Below, in pieces: positions 52,738-61,212 of a DNA stretch of 64,000 bases (its first letter is position 1; each line of letters opens with the position of its first letter). The notes beneath the pieces were generated by a model. It was not told the DNA's origin and ran no database searches. It was given only the letters and a program-made list of their open reading frames with translations. A program made the position numbers and the translations under genes. The DNA lies in NCBI GenBank assembly GCA_963668605.1, contig OY764903.1:1302001-1366000 (forward strand). The letters are read 5' to 3'. Source of the DNA: G963668605 sp963668605. Lineage in GTDB: Bacteria > Acidobacteriota > Terriglobia > Bryobacterales > Bryobacteraceae.

Positions 52738-52755
52738 GGGACTGAGGAGAAGATC

Positions 52756-53061
52756 ATGGCAGAACAAAGCAAAGGTGGCAGGCCGATCTCGGCCTCTCAA
52801 CGACCGACGGGTGGCGACAAGGCCATCGGCAGTTCCAAGAAGCAGTACTTCCGCCGCAAGAAGGTGTGCCGCTTCTGTGTCGACAAGATCGACGACGTAA
52901 ACTATAAGGACGTGCGGCTGCTTTCGTCCTTCGTCTCGGAGAAGGGCAAGATTACGCCCCGGCGGATTTCTGGCGTGTGCACGCCGCACCAGCGCCGCCT
53001 CGCTGAGGCAATCAAGCAGGCCCGCAATATCGCGCTGATGCCGTTCGCGGCGCAGGCGTAA
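52756..53061 (+). CDS. rpsR: 30S ribosomal protein S18
   Basis: A 101-residue protein. YFRRKKVCRFCVDKIDDVNYKD and ITPRRISGVCTPHQRRLAEAIKQARNIALMPF are diagnostic. The CRFC pair and a later Cys suggest a zinc-binding (C+) version. gaggaga precedes the ATG. It binds S6 in the platform of the 30S subunit. Confidence 0.96.
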   Translation: MAEQSKGGRPISASQRPTGGDKAIGSSKKQYFRRKKVCRFCVDKIDDVNYKDVRLLSSFVSEKGKITPRRISGVCTPHQRRLAEAIKQARNIALMPFAAQA

Positions 53062-53070
53062 GGAGAAGTC

Positions 53071-53520
53071 ATGGAAGTCATTCTCAGGGAAGATATCGAA
53101 AAGCTGGGTATCCGCGGCCAGGTCGTCAAGGTGGCCTCCGGCTACGCCCGCAACTACCTCCTGCCAAAGCGCCTCGCTGTGGCCGCCAACGAATCGAATA
53201 AGAAGATCGTCGAGCAGGAGCGCCAGGCTCACCTGCGCCGCGACGCGAAGGAAGTGGCCGACGCCCAGGAACTGGGCAAACTGATGTCCCTCGTCTCCGT
53301 GACGGTGGCTCAAAAGGCCGGCGAAAACGATCAACTCTTCGGATCGGTAACCGCGAAAGACGTGGCCGATCTGCTCGAAAAGCAGAACTACACTGTCGAT
53401 CGCCGCAAGATCCAGCTCGAAGAACCTATCAAGCAACTCGGCGAATTCAAGGTTCCCGTCCGCCTGCACCGCGATGTCACGGTGGAAATCACCGTCAACG
53501 TGGTAAAGGAAGCTGAATAG
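53071..53520 (+). CDS. rplI: 50S ribosomal protein L9
   Basis: A 149-residue protein. MEVILREDIEKLGIRGQVVKVASGYARNYLLPKRLA is the N-terminal rRNA-binding domain, followed by the long central helix (RQAHLRRDAKEVADAQEL) and the C-terminal domain (LFGSVTAKDVADLLEKQ). aaggagaa precedes the ATG. Last gene of the ribosomal set. Confidence 0.97.
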   Translation: MEVILREDIEKLGIRGQVVKVASGYARNYLLPKRLAVAANESNKKIVEQERQAHLRRDAKEVADAQELGKLMSLVSVTVAQKAGENDQLFGSVTAKDVADLLEKQNYTVDRRKIQLEEPIKQLGEFKVPVRLHRDVTVEITVNVVKEAE

Positions 53521-53530
53521 CCAGATTGGA

Positions 53531-53554
53531 GGGACGGCCTTCGCGGGCCGTCCC
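53531..53554 (+). terminator. stem-loop after rplI
   Basis: gggacggcc / ggccgtccc, a 9-bp perfect stem with a 6-base loop, 11 bases after the rplI stop. There is no T-tract, so it may be a weak terminator or an mRNA-stabilising hairpin before the next gene. Confidence 0.55.
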
Positions 53555-53563
53555 ATAACTCGT

Positions 53564-55087
53564 GTGTTCATCAACCCCGAAGATTTTCGAACAACGCCGG
53601 CCTACGATCTCCTCGTAGCCGTGGGGCGGGGGGTGGCCGGTTTCGACCACCGCGTGATTCATGCCCTGGTGGACGAGCCTGCACGCACGCTTCCGGACAT
53701 CTTGCGCTTTGCGCTGGAAGACCGGTCCGCTGACCGCGTTGATATGGAAGAGGAGTTGCTCGCGCTCTTCCGGCATCTGCGTGCACCCGAAGCGTTGCCG
53801 TTCTACATCAATTTTCTGCGTAGCTATCCCGAAGAAGACGTCAGCGACGAAATTATGTCGGCGCTGCGCGAGATTGGCGAACCCTCTATTGGCCCGCTGC
53901 TCGAGCTCTACGAAGAACTCGGCGAGGAACAGGCCGGCGAAGTCGCGTACATTCTGTCGTCTTTCCGCCTGCGCGACGAGCGCATTTTAAAACTGCTGCA
54001 GGAACGCTTGGCCTACGACGTCCTTGACGGCCTGCTGCTGCTCGGCTTCTATGGCGACCCAGCCGCGCGTCCCGCGATCGAGAAACTGCTCGCTGAGCTT
54101 CCTCCCGAAGACCCTTCCGCCTCCGTGATCCGCGCCGAAGCGGAGTTTGCCCTGGCCCACTTCGACGAACCGCAACAAGAAGCCTTCCCCGAGCCGGCGT
54201 CGATCTGGGATCAATACCCGGAAACCTCCAGCCCGCTATTCGCCATCCTGCACGACGACGAACGCGTCGCGCTTATGGACAGCTCCTCTGAGGATTATCG
54301 TGCGGCAGCGGTAGGGCACTTCTTCAATCGCGATCTGGAACAGCCTCTGTGCGACCGCATATTTCAGATGGCACGGCAGGACCCGTCGGTCAAGGTCCGC
54401 GCGCGATGCTGGGAAACGCTCGGAAGTGCCGTCGACGACAAGACTGTGCGTGGCGCAATTCTCGCGAAACTGAACGATGAAGCCGCCCCGGTCGAAGAAC
54501 GCTGTGGCGCGCTGGTCGGATTGGCCTTCGAGTCCGACGACGAGGCCGTACGCACCCGGCTACTGGAGTTTTACGCCCGGCCCGAAACGCGAGCCAAGGC
54601 GCTTGAGGCGATGTGGCGGTCGCTTGACCGCCGTTTTGCCGAGTTCGTGCCCAGACATCTCGACGATCCCGACCCGGAAGTGAAGCGCAACGCGATCTGG
54701 TGCGCGGGCTATTTTGGAATGGGCGCGGAAGCGGCCCGTTTGCGCGCCTGCTTTGACGACGACGAGTTCCGTAGCGATGCGCTCTTCGCCTACGCGCTCT
54801 CCGTCCCCGCCGAGTTGTCGCGCGGTCGTGCTCGCGGCCTTGTGCGCAAGATCGAGGACGCGGCCAGTGGCTTGTCCCAGGACGAACTGGAGTTGGTGCA
54901 GATGGCGCTCGACGAACGCCTGGCGCTGCACGGCCTCGAGCCAGTCTTTGCCGGAGACGAAGTCTCCGACGACGAGATCGCCGAGCATCCGACCGTTGAA
55001 TTGCCGGTGCCAACCGCGAAGGCAGGCCGCAACGACCCGTGCCCTTGCGGTAGCGGCAAGAAGTATAAGAAGTGTTGCGGCGCTTAG
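53564..55087 (+). CDS. HEAT-repeat-like protein with C-terminal SEC-C zinc motif
   Basis: A 507-residue acidic protein starting at GTG 53564 (VFINPEDFRTTPAYDLL). It is built of helical repeats (IMSALREIGEPSIGPLLELYEEL, DPSVKVRARCWETLGSAVDD, DPDPEVKRNAIWCAGYFGMG) of the HEAT/armadillo type. It ends GRNDPCPCGSGKKYKKCCG, the SEC-C zinc-binding motif also found at the SecA C-terminus. No signal peptide. Probably a cytoplasmic scaffold; the partner is unknown. Confidence 0.7.
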   Translation: MFINPEDFRTTPAYDLLVAVGRGVAGFDHRVIHALVDEPARTLPDILRFALEDRSADRVDMEEELLALFRHLRAPEALPFYINFLRSYPEEDVSDEIMSALREIGEPSIGPLLELYEELGEEQAGEVAYILSSFRLRDERILKLLQERLAYDVLDGLLLLGFYGDPAARPAIEKLLAELPPEDPSASVIRAEAEFALAHFDEPQQEAFPEPASIWDQYPETSSPLFAILHDDERVALMDSSSEDYRAAAVGHFFNRDLEQPLCDRIFQMARQDPSVKVRARCWETLGSAVDDKTVRGAILAKLNDEAAPVEERCGALVGLAFESDDEAVRTRLLEFYARPETRAKALEAMWRSLDRRFAEFVPRHLDDPDPEVKRNAIWCAGYFGMGAEAARLRACFDDDEFRSDALFAYALSVPAELSRGRARGLVRKIEDAASGLSQDELELVQMALDERLALHGLEPVFAGDEVSDDEIAEHPTVELPVPTAKAGRNDPCPCGSGKKYKKCCGA

Positions 55088-55130
55088 GTTGTTCTCCCTT
55101 CGTTCTCTCCTTTCCGCTCTTTTCGTGTAG

Positions 55131-55165
55131 GTTTTTGCAACCACTGCGTTGTGTTTTGCAACACA
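55131..55165. promoter_or_regulatory. paired dyads 21 bp apart, candidate activator (UAS) sites
   Basis: ggtt-tttgc-aacc (55131-55142 region) and gtgtt-ttgc-aacac (55151-55164 region) both contain ttttgcaac. These words start at 55133 and 55154, exactly 21 bases or two helical turns apart. They lie about 160-190 bp upstream of the sigma54-type promoter, a typical place for NtrC-family enhancer sites. The activator gene is in the same operon. Confidence 0.5.
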
Positions 55166-55320
55166 GCCTCTAAGTATCTGATTCTACGTTGTGACGTTCG
55201 TTACATCAGCGTCTCTCACTCTTTCACTGTAGAGATTTGCGACCATTTCCTGTGTTAACAAATACCACAATATCTGTCTAAGTCACAGAATATAAAGAAG
55301 TAAACTGAGCTCGTTTGGAA

Positions 55321-55336
55321 TGGCCAGCAATCTGCC
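55321..55336 (+). promoter_or_regulatory. putative sigma54 (-24/-12) promoter
   Basis: tggccagcaatctgcc: GG at 55322-55323 and GC at 55334-55335 with exactly ten bases between, matching TGGCAC-N5-TTGC in 7 of the main positions. The start site would be about 55347, 58 bases before ATG 55405. Confidence 0.5.
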
Positions 55337-55404
55337 TTAACAAAAGTAGCCAAAGTTTAGAGCACTCAGCTCAGAAAACCACGGCAGAAAGGTTGGTTGA
55401 AAAC

Positions 55405-56073
55405 ATGGCGGTTCTACTTGTTATCTTCACATTCGCAGTATTCCTGGTCATCGACGCATTCTTGTCGAGGAAGAAGAGCCCGGCTTTCGCGCCGGCTCGT
55501 GACATTACGCCGGTCGAGGCGCCGGAATCGGATTATATCGAAGGCTTCTTGGTACCGGCGGCGTTGCGTTATCATCCCGGCCACGCATGGGCGCAGCGCG
55601 AACGGCGCAACGTAATCCGCGTCGGCATGGATGAATTTGCGGCTAAGTTGGCGGGCTCTGTCGATGCTATCGAGCTCCCCAAACCCGGCCATTGGATTCG
55701 CCAGGGACAAAAGGCATGGACGCTGACCCGCGCTGGCGAGAAGGCCGAAATGCTCTCACCCATCGAAGGCGAGGTGGTCGAGATCAATACGGAAGTGGTC
55801 AACAATCCGTCTCTGATGCATAGCGATCCTTACGGGAAAGGCTGGCTGTTTTCCGTTTTCGCTCCAGACGAAGAGAGCACGATGCGCAATCTTTTGCCAA
55901 CGGCGCTGGTATCGAGCTGGGTGCGGGAGAACGTCGCGAAGCTGTATGCTCGTCAGCCGGAACTAGCTGGAGCGGTGATGGCAGATGGCGGCCGCCCCGC
56001 CGACGACCTCAGTGTGGCTTTTCCCTACACTAGCTGGGTGGAGCTGACTGGGGAGTTTTTCCTCACTAAATAG
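55405..56073 (+). CDS. membrane-anchored GcvH-like protein without the lipoyl lysine
   Basis: A 222-residue protein. An N-terminal TM helix (VLLVIFTFAVFLVIDAFL) is followed by RKK, which predicts a cytoplasmic C-terminal domain. That domain resembles glycine cleavage H protein: YHPGHAWAQRERRNVIRVGMDEFAAKL, then AEMLSPIEGEVVEINTEVVNNPSLMHSDPYGKGWLF. The lipoyl Lys of GcvH sits seven residues before the SP pair; here that residue is Gly, and the nearest Lys is two residues off. No other glycine cleavage genes are present. It begins the operon with Fe-S and NrfD genes, which suggests a structural role in that complex. Confidence 0.75.
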   Translation: MAVLLVIFTFAVFLVIDAFLSRKKSPAFAPARDITPVEAPESDYIEGFLVPAALRYHPGHAWAQRERRNVIRVGMDEFAAKLAGSVDAIELPKPGHWIRQGQKAWTLTRAGEKAEMLSPIEGEVVEINTEVVNNPSLMHSDPYGKGWLFSVFAPDEESTMRNLLPTALVSSWVRENVAKLYARQPELAGAVMADGGRPADDLSVAFPYTSWVELTGEFFLTK

Positions 56074-56261
56074 GGTGGAATGACGCTGTAGGATTTTAAG
56101 ACAGGCACCATCCTGCCCGGATTCAGATCGGATAATTCGGATAAACTAGTCTCTAAGGTCTTAAAAGGCAGTTGCTTGAAGGGCTTAGATGCATGTCCGA
56201 GGCCGTCGGAACGGAAGGCGAGCGGAGTTGGCTGCCGGATTGCATAGGAGTTCTAAATACC

Positions 56262-57038
56262 ATGGCCAAGGCAATTTTGTACGACAGTACGCTGTGTGTC
56301 GGCTGCAAGGCTTGCGAAGAGGCGTGTGCGAAAAAATGGGGCAACCCTTACGACGAGACGATCGCCAAAGAGGAGAAGCTTTCCGCTCACAAGCTGACCG
56401 CAGTGCAGACCTTCGGCGAACGTTTCTCGCGCCGCATTTGCATGAACTGCGAGCAGCCTGCCTGCGTCTCAGTTTGTCCGGTGGGAGCGCTCGAGAAGAC
56501 AGCGCTCGGTCCGGTGACTTACAACGAGGATAAGTGCATGGGCTGCCGCTACTGCATGGTGGCGTGCCCGTTCCAGGTGCCGAGCTACGAATGGTCGAGC
56601 CGCTTGCCGCGCGTACGGAAATGCAACATGTGCCATGAGCGCCAAGTGAAGGGACAGGTCACGGCCTGTTCGGAAGCCTGTCCGACCGGGGCGACGGTCA
56701 CGGGCGACCGCGACGCTTTGATCGCGGAGGCTCGCAAGCGCATCGCTGAAAAGCCCGGCGACTACTACAACGCGATCTATGGGTTGAACGACGTCGGCGG
56801 AACCGCAGTGCTGATGCTCGCGGGTGTGCCGTTCCAGCAGATCGGACTGAAGAGCAACTTGCCGCAGGAAAACCTGCCGCATCTCACTTTTGACGTGCTG
56901 GAACGTATCCCCGATGTGGTCGCGATAGGTTCGGTGCTGCTGGGCGGCATTTACTGGTTGCGCCACCGCACGGAAGAGGTCGAAGCGATCGAAGGCCCGT
57001 ATGCAGGGCGCGGCGCCGGACAGGGAGGCTCGCGATGA
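56262..57038 (+). CDS. four-cluster [4Fe-4S] electron-transfer protein (HybA/FdnH-like) with C-terminal TM
   Basis: A 258-residue protein from ATG 56262 (ggag upstream). Four Cys groups are seen: CVGCKACEEAC, CMNCEQPACVSVC, CMGCRYCMVAC, and CNMC...CSEACPTGA, enough for four [4Fe-4S] clusters. It lacks a Tat signal, so the clusters face the cytoplasm. A C-terminal TM (VVAIGSVLLGGIYWL) anchors it. It overlaps the NrfD-type gene by 4 bp and should pass electrons to or from its quinone site. Confidence 0.88.
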   Translation: MAKAILYDSTLCVGCKACEEACAKKWGNPYDETIAKEEKLSAHKLTAVQTFGERFSRRICMNCEQPACVSVCPVGALEKTALGPVTYNEDKCMGCRYCMVACPFQVPSYEWSSRLPRVRKCNMCHERQVKGQVTACSEACPTGATVTGDRDALIAEARKRIAEKPGDYYNAIYGLNDVGGTAVLMLAGVPFQQIGLKSNLPQENLPHLTFDVLERIPDVVAIGSVLLGGIYWLRHRTEEVEAIEGPYAGRGAGQGGSR

Positions 57039-58207
57039 TGGAACTGAAGAGGCCCCGGATCACTTTCTGGCGCGCGGTCTTCTGGCTGTTAATGGCCGGC
57101 GGCGCGTATGCCACTTATCTGCGGTTCATGTATGGGCTCGGTGGCTCGACAAATCTGACCGACCAGTTTCCGTGGGGGCTCTGGATCGGTTTCGACGTGC
57201 TCTGCGGCGTCGGTCTGGCGGCCGGCGGGTTCACGCTGGCGGCGACGGTACACATCTTCAATATCAAGAAGTACGAGCCGATCGTGCGACCCGCGATTTT
57301 AACGGCGTTTCTGGGCTACATGCTGGTGGTCGTCGCGCTGGTTTTCGATCTGGGACGGCCTTATCGTGTCTGGCATCCGATGGTCATGTGGAATCCGCAT
57401 TCGGTGATGTTTGAGGTGGGCTGGTGCGTCGCGCTCTACACGACGGTGCTGTTCCTCGAGTTTTCGCCGGTGGTGCTCGAGCGCTTCCGGCTGCACGCTG
57501 CATTACGCTGGATCCGCGCGGTGATGATTCCGATTGTGATCGCGGGCGTGATCTTGTCGACGCTGCACCAGTCTTCGCTTGGCACGCTCTACCTGATCAT
57601 GCCGACGAAGCTGCATCCGCTCTGGTACTCGCCGTTGTTGCCGGTACTGTTCTTCGTTTCTGCCATCGCCGTGGGCCTGGCTATGACGATTTTCGAGTCG
57701 TGGCATAGCGCGAAGGCGTTCGGCCGCAAACTTGAAGCCCCGCTGCTGATGGGACTGGGCCGCACGCTGGCCGTTGCGCTGCTCGTCTATCTGGCACTGC
57801 GCTTCTGGGATATGGCGCGGCGTGGCGTGCTGGTGTACCTGCGCGAGCCGCGTATCGAGACCTATATGTTTGTGTTGGAAATCTGTCTGCTCGTGCTGCC
57901 GATGTTGCTGTTGTTCCGCGCGCATGTGCGCCGCAATCCGGTCGCGCTGTATGGCTGCTCGGTGCTCGCGGTGCTGGGGTTCATCACCAACCGGCTGAAC
58001 GTCAGCCTGACGGGAATGGAGGCCGGCTCCGGCGTGAACTATATGCCGAAGTGGACGGAAGCCGTCGTCACTTTCGCGATTATCGCAGCAGGATTTGCGC
58101 TGTTCCGGCTGGCGGCGAAGCACCTTCCGATCTTTGAAGAAGAAGAGGTCTCAGCGGAGGTTTCCGCGGAGCGCCGGCGAGCACCGGTGCTGGCGGGAGG
58201 AGCCTAG
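57035..58207 (+). CDS. NrfD/HybB-type quinone-reactive membrane subunit
   Basis: A 390-residue protein with about ten TM helices (FWRAVFWLLMAGGAYATYL, WIGFDVLCGVGLAAGGFTLA, ILTAFLGYMLVVVALVFDLG, ISSTLHQSSLGTLYLI-like segment, ending before an Arg/Glu-rich tail). DVLCGVGLAAGG and LHQSSLGTLYL are typical of the HybB branch. It probably exchanges electrons with the menaquinone pool. It abuts the kinase gene (58208) directly. Confidence 0.9.
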   Translation: MMELKRPRITFWRAVFWLLMAGGAYATYLRFMYGLGGSTNLTDQFPWGLWIGFDVLCGVGLAAGGFTLAATVHIFNIKKYEPIVRPAILTAFLGYMLVVVALVFDLGRPYRVWHPMVMWNPHSVMFEVGWCVALYTTVLFLEFSPVVLERFRLHAALRWIRAVMIPIVIAGVILSTLHQSSLGTLYLIMPTKLHPLWYSPLLPVLFFVSAIAVGLAMTIFESWHSAKAFGRKLEAPLLMGLGRTLAVALLVYLALRFWDMARRGVLVYLREPRIETYMFVLEICLLVLPMLLLFRAHVRRNPVALYGCSVLAVLGFITNRLNVSLTGMEAGSGVNYMPKWTEAVVTFAIIAAGFALFRLAAKHLPIFEEEEVSAEVSAERRRAPVLAGGA

Positions 58208-59875
58208 ATGAAGGGGCCGGAAAGGCCCATTGGCGGCAGATTGAGAACCGGTTTAGCCTTAAAGCTCGCCGTGTGCCTGGTAGGCAGCACGGCGGGCTTT
58301 TTCGGCGTTGCCGGCTATTTCAATCTCAGGCTAGAGCGCCACAACTATGAACGCCTGATTCTGTCGAACGCGGAACGTGTGGCGGATCTGATCATGCGCA
58401 GCACGCGGCATGAGATGCTCGCGAACGATCGCGATAACATGCGCGACCATATTCGCGACATCGGCTCCGAACCGGGCGTCTTGCGCGTGCGCCTGTTCAA
58501 CAAAGAGGGACTGATCAGCTTCTCCACCGATCGCGCCGAGATCGGCAAAATTGTCGACAAGAGCGCGGAGGCCTGCTATGGCTGCCACGCCAAAGAGGCT
58601 CCGCTCACCAAACTGGCGCGGCCCGACCGCGCGCGTATTTTCAATCTGCCGGATTACGGGCGCGTGCTCGGCGTGATCCGCCCGATCGAAAACCATCCGG
58701 ATTGTTCCAACGCGGCCTGTCATGCGCATCCGCCCGGCAAGCGCGTGCTCGGCGTCATTGATGCGCAGCTTTCGCTCGCGGCCGTCGATGAACAACTCGC
58801 CGTCCACCGTTTGCAGATGATCGGGCTGATGTGCCTGGCGATGCTGCTCTATTCCGGCCTGAGCGTAATGTTTGTCTGGCGCGTCGTGCACAAGCCGATC
58901 GTCGAACTCAAGGAAGGCACGCGGCGGGTAGCGCAGGGCGAACTTAATTTACGTCTGCCCGTACGCAGCGAAGATGAGTTCGGCTCCCTGGCGAAATCCT
59001 TCAACAAGATGACAGCGGATCTCGCCGAAGCTCACGCGGAACTGACCACTTGGGCGAAGACACTCGAAGAGCGAGTGGAGCGCAAAACCGAGGAACTCAA
59101 GCGCGCGCAATCCTCGCTGGTGGCGAACGAGAAGATGGCTTCGCTCGGGAAACTGGCGGCGACCGTGGCGCACGAGGTAAACAATCCGCTCTTCGGCATG
59201 TTGACCTACGCGCGGCTGACGCTCAAGACACTGAACGCGCTCGACATCGATCTGGCCGTCAAGAACGGCATGATCGAGAACTTGAAAGTGGTGGAACGCG
59301 AGAGCCGCCGCTGCGGCGAGATCATGAAGAACCTGCTGACCTTTGCGAGGCAGACGAAACCGCATCGCGCGCCGGCGAGCTTGAGCACATTGGTCGAGCG
59401 CGCCCTGAAGCTGGTGCGCCATCAGCTCGAATTGCAATCGATCAGCCTCGCGACGCAGATTCCCGAGAATCTGCCGGAGGTTTACTGCGACTCCGGCCAA
59501 GTGCAGCAGGTGCTGCTTGTGTTGATGGTGAACGCCGCCGAGGCGATGCCGGAAGGCGGCTCCCTGACAGTCACCAGCTTTTTCGACGAGAGCAACCGGA
59601 CGGTCGCCGTGCGTGTGAAGGACACCGGCTGCGGAATTCCGCCGGACTTGATGCCGAAGATTTTCGAACCGTTTTTCACCACCAAAGAGAATCAGCACCG
59701 CACCGGACTGGGTCTCGCAATCGCAAAAAATATTATCGATCGGCACGCTGGATTGTTGACGCTGACTTCCGCGCCGGGGCAGGGAACCGAGTTCACGCTC
59801 GCGCTCCCGATCGATGCGCCCGCGGAGCTCGAACCACAACTAGCGGCGGGAGGAGCGGGAATTGAGTCCAAGTGA
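58208..59875 (+). CDS. heme-type sensor histidine kinase (CxxCH periplasmic domain, HAMP, HisKA, HATPase)
   Basis: A 555-residue protein. TM1 at about 16-40. The periplasmic domain (41-203) contains CYGCH at 123-127 and CSNAACH at 166-172, c-type heme-binding patterns, and GRVLGVIRPIEN between them. TM2 at about 204-225, then HAMP (VWRVVHKPIVELKEGTRRV). The H-box is ATVAHEVNNPLFG (His 322), with N-box VLMVNAAEAMPEGG and G boxes DTGCGIPP and TGLGLAIAKNI. It likely senses redox state and phosphorylates the sigma54 activator encoded next, with which it overlaps by 14 bp. Confidence 0.9.
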   Translation: MKGPERPIGGRLRTGLALKLAVCLVGSTAGFFGVAGYFNLRLERHNYERLILSNAERVADLIMRSTRHEMLANDRDNMRDHIRDIGSEPGVLRVRLFNKEGLISFSTDRAEIGKIVDKSAEACYGCHAKEAPLTKLARPDRARIFNLPDYGRVLGVIRPIENHPDCSNAACHAHPPGKRVLGVIDAQLSLAAVDEQLAVHRLQMIGLMCLAMLLYSGLSVMFVWRVVHKPIVELKEGTRRVAQGELNLRLPVRSEDEFGSLAKSFNKMTADLAEAHAELTTWAKTLEERVERKTEELKRAQSSLVANEKMASLGKLAATVAHEVNNPLFGMLTYARLTLKTLNALDIDLAVKNGMIENLKVVERESRRCGEIMKNLLTFARQTKPHRAPASLSTLVERALKLVRHQLELQSISLATQIPENLPEVYCDSGQVQQVLLVLMVNAAEAMPEGGSLTVTSFFDESNRTVAVRVKDTGCGIPPDLMPKIFEPFFTTKENQHRTGLGLAIAKNIIDRHAGLLTLTSAPGQGTEFTLALPIDAPAELEPQLAAGGAGIESK

Positions 59876-61211
59876 AAAGAGCCTCGGGCGGATCCTGATT
59901 GTGGATGACGACGCCGTGGTGCGCGACTCACTCGGCAAGTGGTTCGATAGCGAAGGCTATCAGACGACGCTGTTTTCCAACGCGCGCGAAGCGCTCGAGA
60001 AGATGGCGAAGGGCCGCTGGGATATCGCGCTACTCGATATCAAGATGCCGGGCATCGACGGCTTGGAACTGCACGCCCGAATGCACGAGATCGACGCCGA
60101 ACTGCCCGTGATTATCATGACGGGGTACGCTTCGGTGGAGACGGCTGTGCAAGCGCTGAAGAAGGGCGCCTACGACTACATCACCAAGCCCTTCGATCCC
60201 GACGAACTTGTGCATCTGGTGCAAAACGCGCTGGGGCACCGCTGGGCCAAGCGCGAGGTCGTGCGCCTGCGCGAGAATCTGCAGGAGGTCTTTCCGCACA
60301 CCGAGCTGATCGGCCAGGGGCCGGGCATGAAGCGCGTTGTCGAACTGATTGAGACCGTCGCGCCCACCGACGCGACGGTGCTGATCACTGGCGAGAGCGG
60401 CACGGGCAAGGAGATCGTTGCGCGGGCGTTGCATGCGGCGAGTCCGCGGCGCTATATGCCGATGGTCGTGATCCACTGCGGCGCGCTAACGGAGACGCTG
60501 CTCGAGAGCGAACTATTCGGGCATGAGCGCGGCGCCTTTACCGGCGCGCAATACCGCAAGAAGGGCAAATTCGAGGTGGCCGACGGCGGCACCGTGTTCC
60601 TCGACGAGATCGGCGACATCAGCCTCAAAACGCAGACGGACCTGCTGCGTGTGTTGCAGGAAAAGCAGATCGTGCGCGTGGGCAGCAACGAGACTCTGAA
60701 CGTCGACTTCCGTTGCGTGGCGGCGACGAACAAGCCGCTCGAGGCGATGGTGAAGGACGGCACCTTCCGCCCTGATCTGTATTACCGCCTCAATGTGTTC
60801 GCGATTCATCTGCCTCCGCTGCGCGAACGTAAGGAAGACATCCCGCTGCTTGCGGTGCATTTTCTCGAAAAATACGCCAGAGCGATGAATCGCCCCGTGC
60901 CGCGCATCGCCACCGAAGCGCTCGACCTGTTGCTGCAATACGAATGGCCGGGCAACGTGCGCGAACTCGAGAACGCGGTGGAACGTGCGTTGCTGATCGA
61001 CCGCGACGTTGAGATCAAACCGGCCGATTTTCCCTTCCAGATGAACCCGGGCGTCGGCGGCAGCGGCCGCACGCTCGAAGAGATTGAGCAGGTCCACATT
61101 CAGCGGATTCTCGAAGAGACAAACTGGAATCTCTCGCGCACCGCGCGAATTCTCGACATCGACCGCACGACACTTTACAACAAATTGAAACGCTACGGCT
61201 TGAGACACTGA
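59862..61211 (+). CDS. sigma54-dependent response regulator (NtrC type)
   Basis: The protein has 449 residues from TTG 59862, preceded by ggaggagc. The receiver domain has acidic LIVDDDAVV and phospho-acceptor in ALLDIKMPGIDGL. The AAA+ domain has GESGTGKEIVARALH (Walker A), the sigma54-contacting GAFTGA loop in GHERGAFTGAQYRKKG, and TVFLDEIGD (Walker B). A Fis-type helix-turn-helix (SRTARILDIDRTTLYNKLKRYG) ends it. It should activate the sigma54-type promoter at 55321 and possibly others. Confidence 0.94.
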   Translation: MSPSEKSLGRILIVDDDAVVRDSLGKWFDSEGYQTTLFSNAREALEKMAKGRWDIALLDIKMPGIDGLELHARMHEIDAELPVIIMTGYASVETAVQALKKGAYDYITKPFDPDELVHLVQNALGHRWAKREVVRLRENLQEVFPHTELIGQGPGMKRVVELIETVAPTDATVLITGESGTGKEIVARALHAASPRRYMPMVVIHCGALTETLLESELFGHERGAFTGAQYRKKGKFEVADGGTVFLDEIGDISLKTQTDLLRVLQEKQIVRVGSNETLNVDFRCVAATNKPLEAMVKDGTFRPDLYYRLNVFAIHLPPLRERKEDIPLLAVHFLEKYARAMNRPVPRIATEALDLLLQYEWPGNVRELENAVERALLIDRDVEIKPADFPFQMNPGVGGSGRTLEEIEQVHIQRILEETNWNLSRTARILDIDRTTLYNKLKRYGLRH

Positions 61212-61212
61212 T

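Larger units (their letters stand above)
55088..55404 (+). promoter_or_regulatory. regulatory intergenic region before the redox operon
   Basis: There is no gene here. The 317 bp hold a pair of dyads at 55131-55165 and a sigma54-type promoter at 55321-55336, both described separately. AT-rich stretches between them (e.g. ataccacaatatctgtc) could favour DNA bending, as in sigma54 enhancer regions. Confidence 0.55.

Noticed and set aside
58140..58207. REP-like element at the end of the NrfD-type gene
   Set aside because: The gcgccggcgagcaccgg stretch only loosely resembles the arm and is coding sequence for the C-terminal tail.
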